Counted from the stretch's first letter, positions 26,782 to 36,792 are shown. The stretch is 64,000 bases of DNA from Clostridium sp. BJN0013 (GCF_040939125.1 NZ_CP162495.1:1116001-1180000); one strand, 5' to 3'. Numbers and translations are program-made. The notes: a model not told the origin generated them from the sequence alone.

Positions 26782-27783
26782 ATGGAAAGCTTAAAAATTT
26801 ATTATGATGAAGATGGTAATCTGGATTTATTGAGGGATAAAACAGTGGCAGTTTTAGGCTATGGAAGCCAGGGTCACGCTCACGCACAAAACCTAAAAGA
26901 CAGTGGAATTAATGTGGTAGTTGGCTTATATAAAGGCAGCAAGTCCTGGAGAAGGGCAGAAGAAGATGGTTTTGAAGTGGTGGAAGCTGCAGATGCTGTA
27001 AAAAAAGCAGATTTAGTTATGATACTGATTCCAGATGAAAAGCAAAAGGGTCTATATATTGACAGTGTTAAAGATAATTTGACAGAGGGAAAAGTACTTA
27101 TGTTTGCCCATGGATTCAACATACATTTCAATCAGATAACCCCTCCAGAAAATGTGGATGTAATTATGGTTGCACCTAAAGGACCGGGACATATTGTAAG
27201 AAGAGAGTATACAGAAGGAAAGGGAGTTCCATGCCTTTATGCAGTATACCAGGATTACAGTGGAAAAGCCAAGGATTATGCACTGGCTTATGCCAAGGGG
27301 ATAGGAGGTACAAGAGGAGGAGTTCTTGAAACCACGTTTAAAGATGAAACAGAAACAGATTTATTTGGAGAACAGGTAGTACTTTGTGGAGGAGTATCAG
27401 AACTTATAAAAGCAGGGTTTGAAACTCTGGTTGAAGCAGGATATGCACCTGAAAATGCATATTTTGAGTGCATGCATGAGATGAAATTAATTGTAGATTT
27501 AATGAATGAAGGCGGATTAAGCTATATGAGATACTCCATAAGTGATACTGCAGAATATGGAGATTACAGCATAGGCAAGAGAATAATAACAGAGGATACA
27601 AGAAAAGAAATGAAAAAGGTATTGGGAGAAATACAAGACGGTACTTTTGCCAAGAACTGGATATTGGAAAACCAGACAGGAAGACCTTCATTTATTGCAA
27701 AGAGGAAAAAAGAACAGAATCATCCTATTGAAGTAGTGGGGAAAAAACTTAGATCTATGATGTCCTGGATAAATAGTAAATAA
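26782..27783 (+). CDS. ilvC: Ketol-acid reductoisomerase, copy 2
   Basis: A 333-residue class I enzyme almost identical to the one at 11835: the same [15 protein letters not shown] dinucleotide motif and the same metal-binding residues, with Gly in DEDGN and Asp in AADAV as the visible differences. AGGAGGAAATAATA places the ATG at 26782. Unlike copy 1 it stands alone, with a terminator directly after it and no ilvB. Its leader reads leucine codon CTC rather than isoleucine ATC. A cell short of leucine could therefore raise reductoisomerase by itself, which is inference from the leaders. Synonymous differences from copy 1 are concentrated in the middle third of the gene. Confidence 0.95.
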   Translation: MESLKIYYDEDGNLDLLRDKTVAVLGYGSQGHAHAQNLKDSGINVVVGLYKGSKSWRRAEEDGFEVVEAADAVKKADLVMILIPDEKQKGLYIDSVKDNLTEGKVLMFAHGFNIHFNQITPPENVDVIMVAPKGPGHIVRREYTEGKGVPCLYAVYQDYSGKAKDYALAYAKGIGGTRGGVLETTFKDETETDLFGEQVVLCGGVSELIKAGFETLVEAGYAPENAYFECMHEMKLIVDLMNEGGLSYMRYSISDTAEYGDYSIGKRIITEDTRKEMKKVLGEIQDGTFAKNWILENQTGRPSFIAKRKKEQNHPIEVVGKKLRSMMSWINSK

Positions 27784-27801
27784 TTATAGAATTAAAATAT
27801 T

Positions 27802-27845
27802 AAATTTGGAGGTTTTGGCAATGCCAAAGCCTCCAAATTTTTGTT
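27802..27845 (+). terminator. Intrinsic terminator after ilvC copy 2
   Basis: An 18-base-pair stem (AAATTTGGAGGTTTTGGC with GCCAAAGCCTCCAAATTT) around a short loop, followed by TT-G-TT. Confidence 0.85.
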
Positions 27846-27998
27846 CTAAACTTCTGATTTGTATAAAAATAAATGAGGATAAATATGGTATAATAATATA
27901 CAGATTATAATTAAATTTTAGTATTAGTTAAAAATTAAGGGTGTCAAATGATTAATAATGTTAACACTATTTATATATATTAAGAAGGAGGCGAGCTT

Positions 27999-30416
27999 AT
28001 GTTAGCTTATGATAAAACAAACAGGGGAATTGATGATGGTATATTGTTAAAAAAAGTAAATATCACAGGTAACTTATGTGCAGGATATGGCGAAGTATTT
28101 GTAAATCAAATTTATGAAAATTGCAGTAATGAAGATATAGAAGGGGTATATATTTTTCCTATTCCAGTTACAGCAGTAATATCTGGATTTGAAGCAGAAA
28201 TAGGTGGAAGAACTTTAAAAGCAATAGTGGAAGAAAAAGATAAGGCCCTGCAAGTTTATGAAAATGCAAGAATTCGAGGAGATAGTATCTTTTCACTGGA
28301 GGAATTCAGCCCTCATTTTTTCAAAATAAGCATAGGCAAAATAATTTCCGGCGAGACTGTCAAAATAAAGCTTTCCTATATAGATGAATTAGACTATAAA
28401 GATAGTACTTTTAAGCTTACAATACCTGCAATTTCAGAACCTAAGATAATAAAGAGCAAATCCAAAATTGAAGAATTAAAGAGTAATTTAGTTAATAGAT
28501 TTGGAATAAGAAAGGTTAAGGATGAAGATTTTGAATTTAAGGTAAATATAATAGTAGAATCTTTAAGCAGAGTTGATTTTAGATGTCCTTACCATAAAAT
28601 AAAAGTGGAAAGGGAAGGAGATACAGTAGCTAAAATAACTTTAGAAGAGGATTATTATTTAATAGATAAAGAATTTACATTGTTTATAAAAGAAAGAGAA
28701 ACTCTTGAAGCAGATGGAATGATATATGAATATAAAGAAAATGACAAGCAAAAAGGAATAGTATATATAAGGATGATTCCAAAGCTTGATCCTTATGAGG
28801 AAGAAATTAAGGAAAATTATATATTTTTAATTGACATTTCAGATACCATGAAAGGCGAAAAGTTAGAACAGGCAAAAAATGCACTTCAGCTTTGTATAAG
28901 AAATTTATCTAAAGGAGATACTTTCGATATAGTAGCTATGGGAGTAAATTTAATAGATTTTTCAAAAGATGGAATGATAGAGTTTAATCAGGATTCTTTA
29001 AGAAAGGCTTCCAAATGGATAGATAATTTGAATATTGAAGAAGATGCAGATATATTTGGAGCAATAAGATATAGTCTGGAAAAAGAAGGGGATAAAAATA
29101 CAATTCTCTTATTTACTGATGATTTAGTAGATGATGAAGAAAATATACTTGCCTATGTTAGAGAGAATATAGGAAACAATAGAATATTTACTTTTGGAAT
29201 AGATTCATCTGCCAATAACTATTTTTTAAATAAATTAGCTCACGAAAGTTGTGGAAAAGCAGAGTTTATAGATATAGGTGAGAGAATTGAAGATATAGTC
29301 TTAAGACAATTTAATAGAATACAAAATCCTCAGGTTCATAATATAGAAATTGACTGGGGTGAACTCAAGGTAAAAAATTCTTACCCTAGAACTATAGAAT
29401 ATATGTATGATAGAGAACCTTTTTCAATATTTGCAAATGTACTGGGAGAAGTAGGAGGACAGATAATATTAAAGGGAAATGTAGGTGAAAAGGAATATAT
29501 ACAAAAGGTAGATATAGATAATTTTAATACAGAAGAAAATGCTAATCTATTAAAAAAAATATGGGCTAAAAAAAGAATAAAATCACTGGAAATAAATATG
29601 AGAGCTGAAAGAGGCATAATAAGGGAAAATATGAGAAAGAAAATAATAGAACTTTCAAAGGACAATAAACTTATAAGTCGTGAAACAACATTCATATTAA
29701 TGGAGCTCAGGGAGGAGCCGGTACTTGGAATTCAGCTTAGAGATATAATTCCTATAAAAGTAAAGGAAAATACTTTAAATCATAAAATGGATGAAGATGA
29801 AGAAACGGGATTTTTGTATAGAAGTTTTATATATGAAGATGATCTAGAAATAAATCTTAGTGATAATAAGTATTTGGATAAAAAATATCCCAGAGAAAAA
29901 CTTCTTAGGATAATTGCTAAAAATCAATTTGCAGATGGAGCTTTTGTGGATTATGAAGACAGTAGTATAGAGGATAAGATAGAAACTACAGCTATGGTTA
30001 TGCTTGCTTTTATTATAGGAAAAGAGAATATAGATATATACACAAATCAATTGAATAAAGCAGTAAATTTCATATGCCAAAGTTATGATAAAGTAGAATT
30101 TAACGTAAGATGTGATATTTTAAAATTATCAATTTTAGTATTAAATAAGATAAAGAAAAAGAAATTATTAAAAGATAAGTATATTCCAAAAGTTGACTCT
30201 ACAATAGAAGAGCTATGTGAGAAACTTCACAGTAGGGAAGAAACTAGGCATATACTTAAAAGTCTAATGAGTAACTCTTTTAATAAAAATGTGGCTTCGT
30301 TATTTACATTAAGTGAGGATAAGAAATATATACAAGAAAATATAACTATAATTGAGGAGAGAAATTCTATATTTGACATGTCAAAATTAGCTGTTTTGAA
30401 AGGATTAAAAAGTTAA
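27999..30416 (+). CDS. VIT- and VWA-domain protein
   Basis: An 805-residue protein without signal peptide or membrane helix, so cytoplasmic as read. Residues about 10-135 are a VIT domain (EVFVNQIYENCSNEDIEGVY and FPIPVTAVISGFEAEIGGR). A von Willebrand A domain at about 265-440 carries a modified metal-ion site, DISDTMKG, where most members have DxSGSM, and FGIDSSAN further on. The C-terminal third (about 610-805) is helical and resembles the tail seen in other VIT-VWA proteins of clostridia; I cannot name it. AAGGAGGCGAG precedes the ATG. The gene is monocistronic and convergent with the next pair. The role of the family in bacteria is not established. Confidence 0.85.
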   Translation: MLAYDKTNRGIDDGILLKKVNITGNLCAGYGEVFVNQIYENCSNEDIEGVYIFPIPVTAVISGFEAEIGGRTLKAIVEEKDKALQVYENARIRGDSIFSLEEFSPHFFKISIGKIISGETVKIKLSYIDELDYKDSTFKLTIPAISEPKIIKSKSKIEELKSNLVNRFGIRKVKDEDFEFKVNIIVESLSRVDFRCPYHKIKVEREGDTVAKITLEEDYYLIDKEFTLFIKERETLEADGMIYEYKENDKQKGIVYIRMIPKLDPYEEEIKENYIFLIDISDTMKGEKLEQAKNALQLCIRNLSKGDTFDIVAMGVNLIDFSKDGMIEFNQDSLRKASKWIDNLNIEEDADIFGAIRYSLEKEGDKNTILLFTDDLVDDEENILAYVRENIGNNRIFTFGIDSSANNYFLNKLAHESCGKAEFIDIGERIEDIVLRQFNRIQNPQVHNIEIDWGELKVKNSYPRTIEYMYDREPFSIFANVLGEVGGQIILKGNVGEKEYIQKVDIDNFNTEENANLLKKIWAKKRIKSLEINMRAERGIIRENMRKKIIELSKDNKLISRETTFILMELREEPVLGIQLRDIIPIKVKENTLNHKMDEDEETGFLYRSFIYEDDLEINLSDNKYLDKKYPREKLLRIIAKNQFADGAFVDYEDSSIEDKIETTAMVMLAFIIGKENIDIYTNQLNKAVNFICQSYDKVEFNVRCDILKLSILVLNKIKKKKLLKDKYIPKVDSTIEELCEKLHSREETRHILKSLMSNSFNKNVASLFTLSEDKKYIQENITIIEERNSIFDMSKLAVLKGLKS

Positions 30417-30422
30417 AGCTCT

Positions 30423-30448
30423 GCTGGCATAAAGTTCAGTATGCCAGC
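30423..30448. terminator. Hairpin between convergent genes
   Basis: GCTGGCATA (30423-30431) pairs with TATGCCAGC (30440-30448). It lies between the VIT-VWA gene and the leftward gene at 30456 and probably serves both; T-runs are poor. Confidence 0.5.
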
Positions 30449-30455
30449 TAATGGT

Positions 30456-31106
30456 TTAAATATTACTGTGGATAAAGCTGGTTATTTTATCAATAGGAAT
30501 ATCCACAAAGGTGCTTATGTCATCATTTTTGCAATTTTGTTCTGAATTACAGTTGTCAAAAGGTAAAATATCATTATAAGAATTTAAGTCATCGTTACAG
30601 TTATTTTCTGGTTCATAAACTGGAGTTTCACCTATCTTAATTACAAGTCTTATAAAACAATGATTTACCCCTATTAATATTCCTGTAAAGTTACATCTAC
30701 AAGAATCTCCGCCAGATGTATATATGGTTGTCTTTTTTCCGGTATGTTTTTTTAAATTATCTATAAAGCTCATGGAACCAATGTTATTACAATCTGTAGA
30801 GGTTTGAGCACAGCATGAAGGGATGGTTTCAACAATGGAAGAGTCGTTATAGTTATTAATAGGTAAATTTTCTGGTGAATCCTGTTCATTGCAGATACCG
30901 AAACTGTCAGCACACTCTAATTTATTTTCATCCAACTCATTTATACAGGCTGTATTTTCCCATAGTGTATTATCTGTCTTACGATTTGCGTTTATGTCTA
31001 TATAATTAGAATCTATAGGTGATTTTTCATTAGAAATAAAATAGTTTTTATCTTTATGATTTGAACGGTGTCTTCTAGAATGTCTTCTATGATGATGTCT
31101 GCTCAA
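30456..31106 (-). CDS. Hypothetical protein, FTGIL-module paralogue 1
   Basis: A 216-residue protein that I do not recognise. The N-terminus is a run of His/Arg (SRHHHRRHSRRHRSNHK), the middle is acidic and Asn-rich with scattered cysteines, and residues about 120-216 hold a compact module: TGKKTTIYTSGGDSCRCNFTGILIG... ending DIPIDKITSFIHSNI. The same module ends the gene at 31204, so the two are paralogues. The short beta-rich GKxxTIxTxGG...FTGIL pattern recalls Sm-like or spore-coat folds, which is a guess. TTG 31106 is chosen because AAAGGAG lies nine bases upstream; the open frame starts three codons earlier without spacing. Confidence 0.7.
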   Translation of the reverse strand: MSRHHHRRHSRRHRSNHKDKNYFISNEKSPIDSNYIDINANRKTDNTLWENTACINELDENKLECADSFGICNEQDSPENLPINNYNDSSIVETIPSCCAQTSTDCNNIGSMSFIDNLKKHTGKKTTIYTSGGDSCRCNFTGILIGVNHCFIRLVIKIGETPVYEPENNCNDDLNSYNDILPFDNCNSEQNCKNDDISTFVDIPIDKITSFIHSNI

Positions 31107-31203
31107 TGTATTCAACTCCTTTCTATGAAAATAATGAAAAACTGGTGTGATTTATATTTAAGCACTACCTTATTGATGATGGTGCCAGTTGTTTAAATAA
31201 AAT

Positions 31204-31524
31204 TTAGATAGAATTATGAATAAAGGACGTTATAGCACATATAGGAATATCAATTATACATCCAGAATTATTTATATTGTTCTTATCGAAATTTTCGGTC
31301 ATGTTTGAATAAGAATCCCGAGAGGTGAAAGGAGGCATACAGTTGTTTCCTGGTAAACAATCAGGGGCAGCACCTGCTCTAGTTATCAATCTTATATAAC
31401 CATTATTTGAATATAATAAAATTCCTGTAAAAGATCCGTATTTCCCTCCGCCAGTGGTACATATAGTTATAGTTTTGCCTATAAATTTTGCTAAATGATT
31501 TTCAAGGCTGCATGTGCTAGTCAA
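31204..31524 (-). CDS. Hypothetical protein, FTGIL-module paralogue 2
   Basis: A 106-residue protein consisting almost wholly of the module found in the C-terminal part of the preceding paralogue: FIGKTITICTTGGGKYGSFT, then GILLYSNNGYIRLITRAG, and at the end CIIDIPICAITSFIHNSI. The frame is open to 31611, but GGGGAGG lies seven bases before TTG 31524, which is therefore the start, and the residues upstream of it do not resemble the module. Conserved GG, FTGIL, IRL and ITSFIH residues define the family. No signal peptide is present. Function unknown; the spacing of 97 bases suggests a possible two-gene unit with 30456. Confidence 0.7.
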   Translation of the reverse strand: MTSTCSLENHLAKFIGKTITICTTGGGKYGSFTGILLYSNNGYIRLITRAGAAPDCLPGNNCMPPFTSRDSYSNMTENFDKNNINNSGCIIDIPICAITSFIHNSI

Positions 31525-31632
31525 TTTGTTCCTCCCCTTTTTAATTAAATGTAAATTACAGTACTTTACTCCTAATCTATAATATGAATCAAAATTAATT
31601 TGTGACATCAATTTAAGTTTTTAAGTAGAAAG

Positions 31633-31663
31633 CAAAAGACGTAGATTTTTAGAATCTACGTCT
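31633..31663 (-). terminator. Terminator of the RND efflux operon
   Basis: AGACGTAGATT and AATCTACGTCT (31637-31647, 31653-31663) form a perfect 11-base-pair stem. On the minus strand it is followed by TTTTGC. Confidence 0.75.
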
Positions 31664-31683
31664 CTTACTTTCTAAGTTAAAAT

Positions 31684-32961
31684 TTATTTTAAAATTTTAA
31701 CTTTATCACCATCATTTAAAAAGGTTTGACCTTCTGGTACTATATTATCCCCTGCACGTATTTTTGAAGATATTATCTGGGTAATTTTATCATTTGAAAG
31801 TCCTGTATTTACAGATACTTTCTTTATTTTATTGTTTTCCACCTTGTATAGATAGGAAACTCCATTTTCTACTTTTACGGCCTGGTTGGCTACAGTAAGT
31901 ATATTATCCTGGGTTTCATCAGGTAAGGATATTTTAACAAACATACCTGGCTTTAATTCCCCTTCTGGATTAGATATCTTTATTTTAATCAAATATTCTT
32001 TAGTTGTACTGTCTGCATCAGGATTTATAGTTTCTATAGAACCGGTTATTTCTTTATTGGATAGAGAAGGAATAACTACAGGTATAGATTGATTTACTTT
32101 AATTTTTGAAAGCATGTTTCCCGGTACAGTTGCTTCAACTATAAGTGAACTTAAATCTATTATAGTTATAGATGCTGTTGCAGTAGGAGAAATTTCTCCT
32201 TCATGTATGTTTACAGCAGATACAATACCAGAAATAGGAGCTTTAATTATGGTATCATTAATTTGGGACTGTATTGAATCCACAGCGGCTTCAGCCTGGG
32301 TTACCTGAGCTTGGGCTACATCTACAGATTCAGGGCCAATTTTCTGTTGAATTAAGCTTAGATTTTGTTGTGCAGAAGATAGAGCTACAGATGCACTGTC
32401 AAGTTTAGTTTTAGCCGTATCCAATTCCTGCTTTGATGCAGCACCGGAAGAGTATAATGATTCTGTTCTATTATAACTGCTTTGGGCATCATCATAGGAT
32501 ATTTTAGCACTATCTACTGCCTGCTGGGCTTGTACAACCTGTTGTTCTACTCCTGAACTCTTTGTTTTATTTAAATTAGCTTTGGCAGAGTCTATACTTG
32601 CCTGCTGTTGTTTCAACTGGGCCTGCAGAGAGTCTGAATCAAGAGTAAATAATGTTTCTCCACTTTTTACTGTACTGCCCACTTTTACATTTAAAGTCTT
32701 AACTTTTCCAGGCGATTTAGGAGATACTGAAACTTCCTCCTTAGCAGTTAATTTTCCCGAATAATTTACATCTGTAGATAAAGAAGAAAGTTCTACTTTA
32801 ATTACTTTTACATTTTTGATGGAATTTGTAGTTTCTGTACTTTTATTTTTTATTATATTATGTACTATACTAAAGATGATTAAAACTGCCAGTGCAATTA
32901 ATACTATTTTACCTATATTATTTTTCAACTTTAAAACAATACTTTTCATAACATTCCTCAT
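31684..32961 (-). CDS. RND efflux periplasmic-adaptor-type (membrane fusion) protein
   Basis: A 425-residue HlyD/AcrA-family adaptor. A single N-terminal membrane helix (IVLIALAVLIIFSIV) is followed by a barrel-sandwich lipoyl segment (VSPKSPGKVKTLNVKVGSTV), a long coiled coil rich in Gln/Ala (about residues 115-215) and the return lipoyl strand (IKAPISGIVSAVNIHEGE). The C-terminal beta-barrel and proximal domains end at KVKIL. The open frame begins at GTG 32967, but AGGAGG is best spaced from ATG 32961, which also leaves a two-base gap after the RND pump gene. In a Gram-positive cell it should connect the pump to the wall rather than to an outer-membrane channel; no TolC-like gene is near. 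Confidence 0.9.
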   Translation of the reverse strand: MRNVMKSIVLKLKNNIGKIVLIALAVLIIFSIVHNIIKNKSTETTNSIKNVKVIKVELSSLSTDVNYSGKLTAKEEVSVSPKSPGKVKTLNVKVGSTVKSGETLFTLDSDSLQAQLKQQQASIDSAKANLNKTKSSGVEQQVVQAQQAVDSAKISYDDAQSSYNRTESLYSSGAASKQELDTAKTKLDSASVALSSAQQNLSLIQQKIGPESVDVAQAQVTQAEAAVDSIQSQINDTIIKAPISGIVSAVNIHEGEISPTATASITIIDLSSLIVEATVPGNMLSKIKVNQSIPVVIPSLSNKEITGSIETINPDADSTTKEYLIKIKISNPEGELKPGMFVKISLPDETQDNILTVANQAVKVENGVSYLYKVENNKIKKVSVNTGLSNDKITQIISSKIRAGDNIVPEGQTFLNDGDKVKILK

Positions 32962-32963
32962 GA

Positions 32964-35900
32964 TCACACCTCCTGAATTTCTGGATGTTTCTTTATTTTT
33001 CTAAGCACATAATTTTTTAAGTCATCCAACAATGTATAGACTATAGGTAATATTATAGGAGTAAGAATAGTAGAAGCTATCATTCCACCTATAACTACAA
33101 GAGCCATGCTGGATTTTATTTCACTGCCTTCTCCTAGAGATAGGGCAGAAGGAAGCATACCTACAATCATAGTTGCAGAGGTCATTATAATAGGTCTCAG
33201 TCTTCTTTCTCCAGATTCAATGAGAGCTTCTTTTAAATTTTTTCCCCGTTTTATAAGGGTATTTGTGTAGTCAATTAAAAGTGTACCATTTTTAGAAGCT
33301 AATCCATCCAGCATTATGAAGCCTATAAGAGACATCATATTTAAAGTTTTACCAGTAATTGCAAGTATCCCTATGGCTCCTATTAGAGCACAAGGAAGAG
33401 ATATCATTCTGATAAATGGTGTTAAGAAGGATTCATATAGTACAACTAATATCATATAAATAAGTACTAAGGAAATAATTAATACTTGTATTAGAGAAGT
33501 AAAATTAGTTGACATACTCTCCTGATTTCCACCAAATTTAATTTGGTAGCCTTCTGGGACAGATAATGGCTCTAATTTTTTAGTTAAATCTTTACTTACA
33601 GCACCAAGGGGCCTTCCCTGAATATTTGCAGAAACAGTAGCGACATCCTGTCTATCCTGTCTTGATATAGATTTAGGACTGTCGGATCTTACTATTTTTG
33701 CAACTTCACTTATAGGAACAGATTGACCTGAACTGCTGAGTACTTTTATAGAGCCTATATCTGAAGCGGTTTTTACATATTCATCATTAAATTTTATTGT
33801 TATATCATAGTCGTCTCCATTTGTGGTATATACTCCTCCAGATGAACCTTGAATTGCGGTTCTCAGTACTGAAGATAAGTCTGATATGGATACACCATAT
33901 TGTGATGCAGCTAATCTGTCTATCTGTACTTTTAATTCACTTTCACTTACCTTGGTAGAATTATCTACATCTGTAATACCTGAAACTGTTTTTATTGTTT
34001 CTTCTACTTTATTGGATATTTCATTTATGGTATCGGAATCGTTACCTAATATTTGAATTGATATAGGTTTACTGCTGCTACTGGTGCTTATATCAGATTC
34101 AGCTACAGAAAAATCTGTTCCTGCTAAAGAAGCATTTCCCCAGTTGCGGACTTTTTTGGCTACTTCAGACTGAGATAATTTTCTCTCATCTTTAGGGTAA
34201 AGTTCTACATATATACTTGCAGTGTTAGAAGTATTAGAACTTATACTGTTACCGCTGGATCCTACCATGGCATAATAAGTTTTTATTTCTTTGACTCCGT
34301 GTAGATAGTTCTCTACCTGTTTAACACTTTTATCCATCTGATTCAAGGTTGCTCCTGAATCAAAAGTCATATTTATATTAAAGGAGCTTTGGTCCGTAGA
34401 AGGAATAAGTTCTGTTCCTATGGCACCTGCCGGTATTAATAGAATAGTACCTATTAATACAGCTATACTAATAATTAACACTCTTTTTCTATGGTCTAGC
34501 GACCATATGAGAGCTTTCTTATATACTACTGTCACATTATCTAGAGATTTTGAAAGAGAACTAAACATTTTATATAATTTTGTATTTTTAATTCTAGTAA
34601 ATCTACCAGAAGTTTTTTTAGGTTTATTATCAGATCCTTTAAATACTCTGGATGCCAGCATAGGCGTAATGGTAAAAGAAACAAATAGAGAAAATAATGC
34701 TGCAAAAGCTATAGTCAATCCAAATTCTTTAAAGAATTGTCCTGCCATACCTGATATGAATGCAACTGGAGCAAATACCACCACATCACAGAGTGTTATA
34801 GCAATGGCTGCCAGCCCTATTTCATTACGTCCATCTATGGCGGCCTGGTGTGGATGTTTTTTCATGGACAGATGCTGTTTTATATTATCAAGTACAACAA
34901 TTGAATCATCTACAAGTATTCCTATGCAAAGGGATAAACCCATTAAAGACATCATGTTTAGTGTAAATCCCATAACATACATCATAAAAAAAGTGGCAAT
35001 GAGGGAAGTAGGTATGGCTACAAGCACTATTAATGAAGATTTCCAGCTTCTTAAAAATATAAATAAAACCAGAGCAGTGGTTATTATACCTTCTACCAGA
35101 GTACGTTTTATTTCAGAAAGAGATGAAGTTATAAATTTAGTACTATCATAGGCAGTTACCAAGGTCATTCCCTTTGGCAGCTGTTTTTTGATTTTTTCAA
35201 GTTCTGCGTTTATATTATCTACAGTTTCAACTACATTTGCATCACTTTGTTTCTGTACATTTATTCCTATGGTATCTTTACCGTTTATTCTTACGTATTG
35301 ATTTTCATCAGGATATTCTAAATTTATGTCAGCTATATCTGATAGACGAACAGTACCACCAATTGAAGTAGGTATTAATAAATTTTTTATTTCATCTATA
35401 TTTTCCAGTTGACCCATAATCCTTACAGTTTCATTTAGGTTTTCTTGTTTTATCTGACCTGCAGGAAAGCTTACATTATCTGATTGTAATTTGGAAATCA
35501 ATATACTTGTATTTATTCCATAGAATTCTATAGCTGCTTTATCCAGTTTTATCATAAGCTGTTTTTCTTGAGTTCCAAGGAGAGATACATTTCCCACGCC
35601 TTCAACTTTTTTAAGGGAATCAGTTATATTATTGGATTCATTATATAATTCGTCGTGAGATACATCTCCAGATACAGATAACATTAGAACAGGCATGGCA
35701 TTTGTGTCTATTTTAAATAGAACAGGCTTGTCTGCGTTTTTAGGAAGTGTAGCTTGCGCAGTATCTACAGCTTTTTGTACATCTAAAAAAGCTGTGTTCA
35801 TATTTACATCGCTTTTAAACATTATGATGGTTTGTCCATATCCTTCATTTGCTGTAGATTGTAAGGTGTCAATACCGCTTATACCAGCTACGGAATCTTC

Positions 35901-36101
35901 AATAGGTTTTACTATATCTTTTTTTATGTCTTCAGCACTGGCACCAGAATATGTAGTGGATATAGAGATTACAGGTATATTCATAGATGGCATAAGATCT
36001 GCCCCTAATTTACTATAACCAAATACCCCAAGACCCAACAAGAACAATAGTAACATGGTTATTGCTGCTGGCTTTCGTACAGATAGTTCAGTTAAGTTCA
36101 T
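32964..36101 (-). CDS. RND-family efflux transporter (AcrB/HAE1 type)
   Basis: A 1,045-residue proton-driven exporter with the standard duplicated layout: TM1, a large extracytoplasmic loop, TM2-6, TM7, a second loop, TM8-12. Recognisable are SVRKPAAITMLLLFLLGLGV at the N-terminus, LMGLSLCIGILVDDSIVVLD with the proton-relay Asp-Asp pair in TM4, and EGSEIKSSMALVVIGGMIAS near the end. The ATG at 36101 overlaps the MarR stop codon (ATGA), so translation is coupled. The adaptor gene follows two bases after its stop. Likely substrates are hydrophobic drugs or fatty-acid-like compounds, but nothing in the sequence decides this. Confidence 0.93.
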   Translation of the reverse strand: MNLTELSVRKPAAITMLLLFLLGLGVFGYSKLGADLMPSMNIPVISISTTYSGASAEDIKKDIVKPIEDSVAGISGIDTLQSTANEGYGQTIIMFKSDVNMNTAFLDVQKAVDTAQATLPKNADKPVLFKIDTNAMPVLMLSVSGDVSHDELYNESNNITDSLKKVEGVGNVSLLGTQEKQLMIKLDKAAIEFYGINTSILISKLQSDNVSFPAGQIKQENLNETVRIMGQLENIDEIKNLLIPTSIGGTVRLSDIADINLEYPDENQYVRINGKDTIGINVQKQSDANVVETVDNINAELEKIKKQLPKGMTLVTAYDSTKFITSSLSEIKRTLVEGIITTALVLFIFLRSWKSSLIVLVAIPTSLIATFFMMYVMGFTLNMMSLMGLSLCIGILVDDSIVVLDNIKQHLSMKKHPHQAAIDGRNEIGLAAIAITLCDVVVFAPVAFISGMAGQFFKEFGLTIAFAALFSLFVSFTITPMLASRVFKGSDNKPKKTSGRFTRIKNTKLYKMFSSLSKSLDNVTVVYKKALIWSLDHRKRVLIISIAVLIGTILLIPAGAIGTELIPSTDQSSFNINMTFDSGATLNQMDKSVKQVENYLHGVKEIKTYYAMVGSSGNSISSNTSNTASIYVELYPKDERKLSQSEVAKKVRNWGNASLAGTDFSVAESDISTSSSSKPISIQILGNDSDTINEISNKVEETIKTVSGITDVDNSTKVSESELKVQIDRLAASQYGVSISDLSSVLRTAIQGSSGGVYTTNGDDYDITIKFNDEYVKTASDIGSIKVLSSSGQSVPISEVAKIVRSDSPKSISRQDRQDVATVSANIQGRPLGAVSKDLTKKLEPLSVPEGYQIKFGGNQESMSTNFTSLIQVLIISLVLIYMILVVLYESFLTPFIRMISLPCALIGAIGILAITGKTLNMMSLIGFIMLDGLASKNGTLLIDYTNTLIKRGKNLKEALIESGERRLRPIIMTSATMIVGMLPSALSLGEGSEIKSSMALVVIGGMIASTILTPIILPIVYTLLDDLKNYVLRKIKKHPEIQEV

Positions 36102-36580
36102 TTTTTACCCTCCTTAGTCATAGATATAATAGTTTTATTTTTATAATTTTTAAGAGCATAATTTAATTTTGAAAAACCGTAAACTATGTTTTTCAAATCA
36201 TCCTTGTCCAAAATAGAAACTGCTTCTTCTAAGAAATCATATTTTATCTTATTCAATCTTTTTACATAATTAATTCCCTCCGGGGTAAGAGACAGTATAA
36301 CAATTCTTCTATTATAATCTGGCCGATATCTGTACACCAATCCTTTATCTACAAACTTATTACTTAAATTTGTAACAGCGGCAGGAGTTATTCCAAGCTC
36401 TTTTGCCAGTTCGCTTACTTTATACTGACCATGTTCCTCAAGTTGGTGCAAAAAAAATAATTGAGCAATAGGAAGCTTTTCTTCGTATTTAAAATTACTT
36501 AAAATATATTTAATAAGTAAAAAAAAATCATCGAAATTTTTTTTTATATCTTCAATAATAAGTAAATTACTTTTTTCCAA
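36098..36580 (-). CDS. MarR-family regulator of the RND operon
   Basis: A winged-helix regulator. EHGQYKVSELAKELGITPAA and VTNLSNKFVDKGLVYRYRP are the recognition helix and wing; DYNRRIVILSLTPEG is the classic MarR wing end. The frame is open to 36661, but the first residues there are a poor fit to the family; GGGAGGT followed 12 bases later by TTG 36580 gives a normal 160-residue protein, so that start is preferred with moderate confidence. It is the first gene of a MarR-RND-adaptor operon and most likely represses it until an exported compound binds. Confidence 0.85.
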   Translation of the reverse strand: MEKSNLLIIEDIKKNFDDFFLLIKYILSNFKYEEKLPIAQLFFLHQLEEHGQYKVSELAKELGITPAAVTNLSNKFVDKGLVYRYRPDYNRRIVILSLTPEGINYVKRLNKIKYDFLEEAVSILDKDDLKNIVYGFSKLNYALKNYKNKTIISMTKEGKK

Positions 36581-36758
36581 GTCTATTTCAATACCTCCCT
36601 TGCTAGTTAGTACATGAATGAAATATTTAATAATTAAATATTTTATAAATATATAATTCACAGATTAAATTATATATTTATACGGATAAAATTTCAAGAA
36701 TTAGTAACAAATTTTATATAATATTTACATATCTTAAATTTATCTTAAATTATAGACT

Positions 36759-36792
36759 AAAAAGCCTAGCCTGAATTGAAGCTAAGCTTTTA
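36759..36792 (-). terminator. Terminator after the epimerase-like gene
   Basis: AAAGCCTAGC and GCTAAGCTTT form a stem with one mismatch; on the minus strand TTTTT follows. It overlaps the end of the 36793 gene by design of the spacing. Confidence 0.65.

Noticed and set aside
34420-35151. A 243-codon rightward open frame inside the RND pump gene
   Set aside because: It is the antisense of a strongly conserved membrane region and has no ribosome site; its composition follows the pump gene, which explains the openness.
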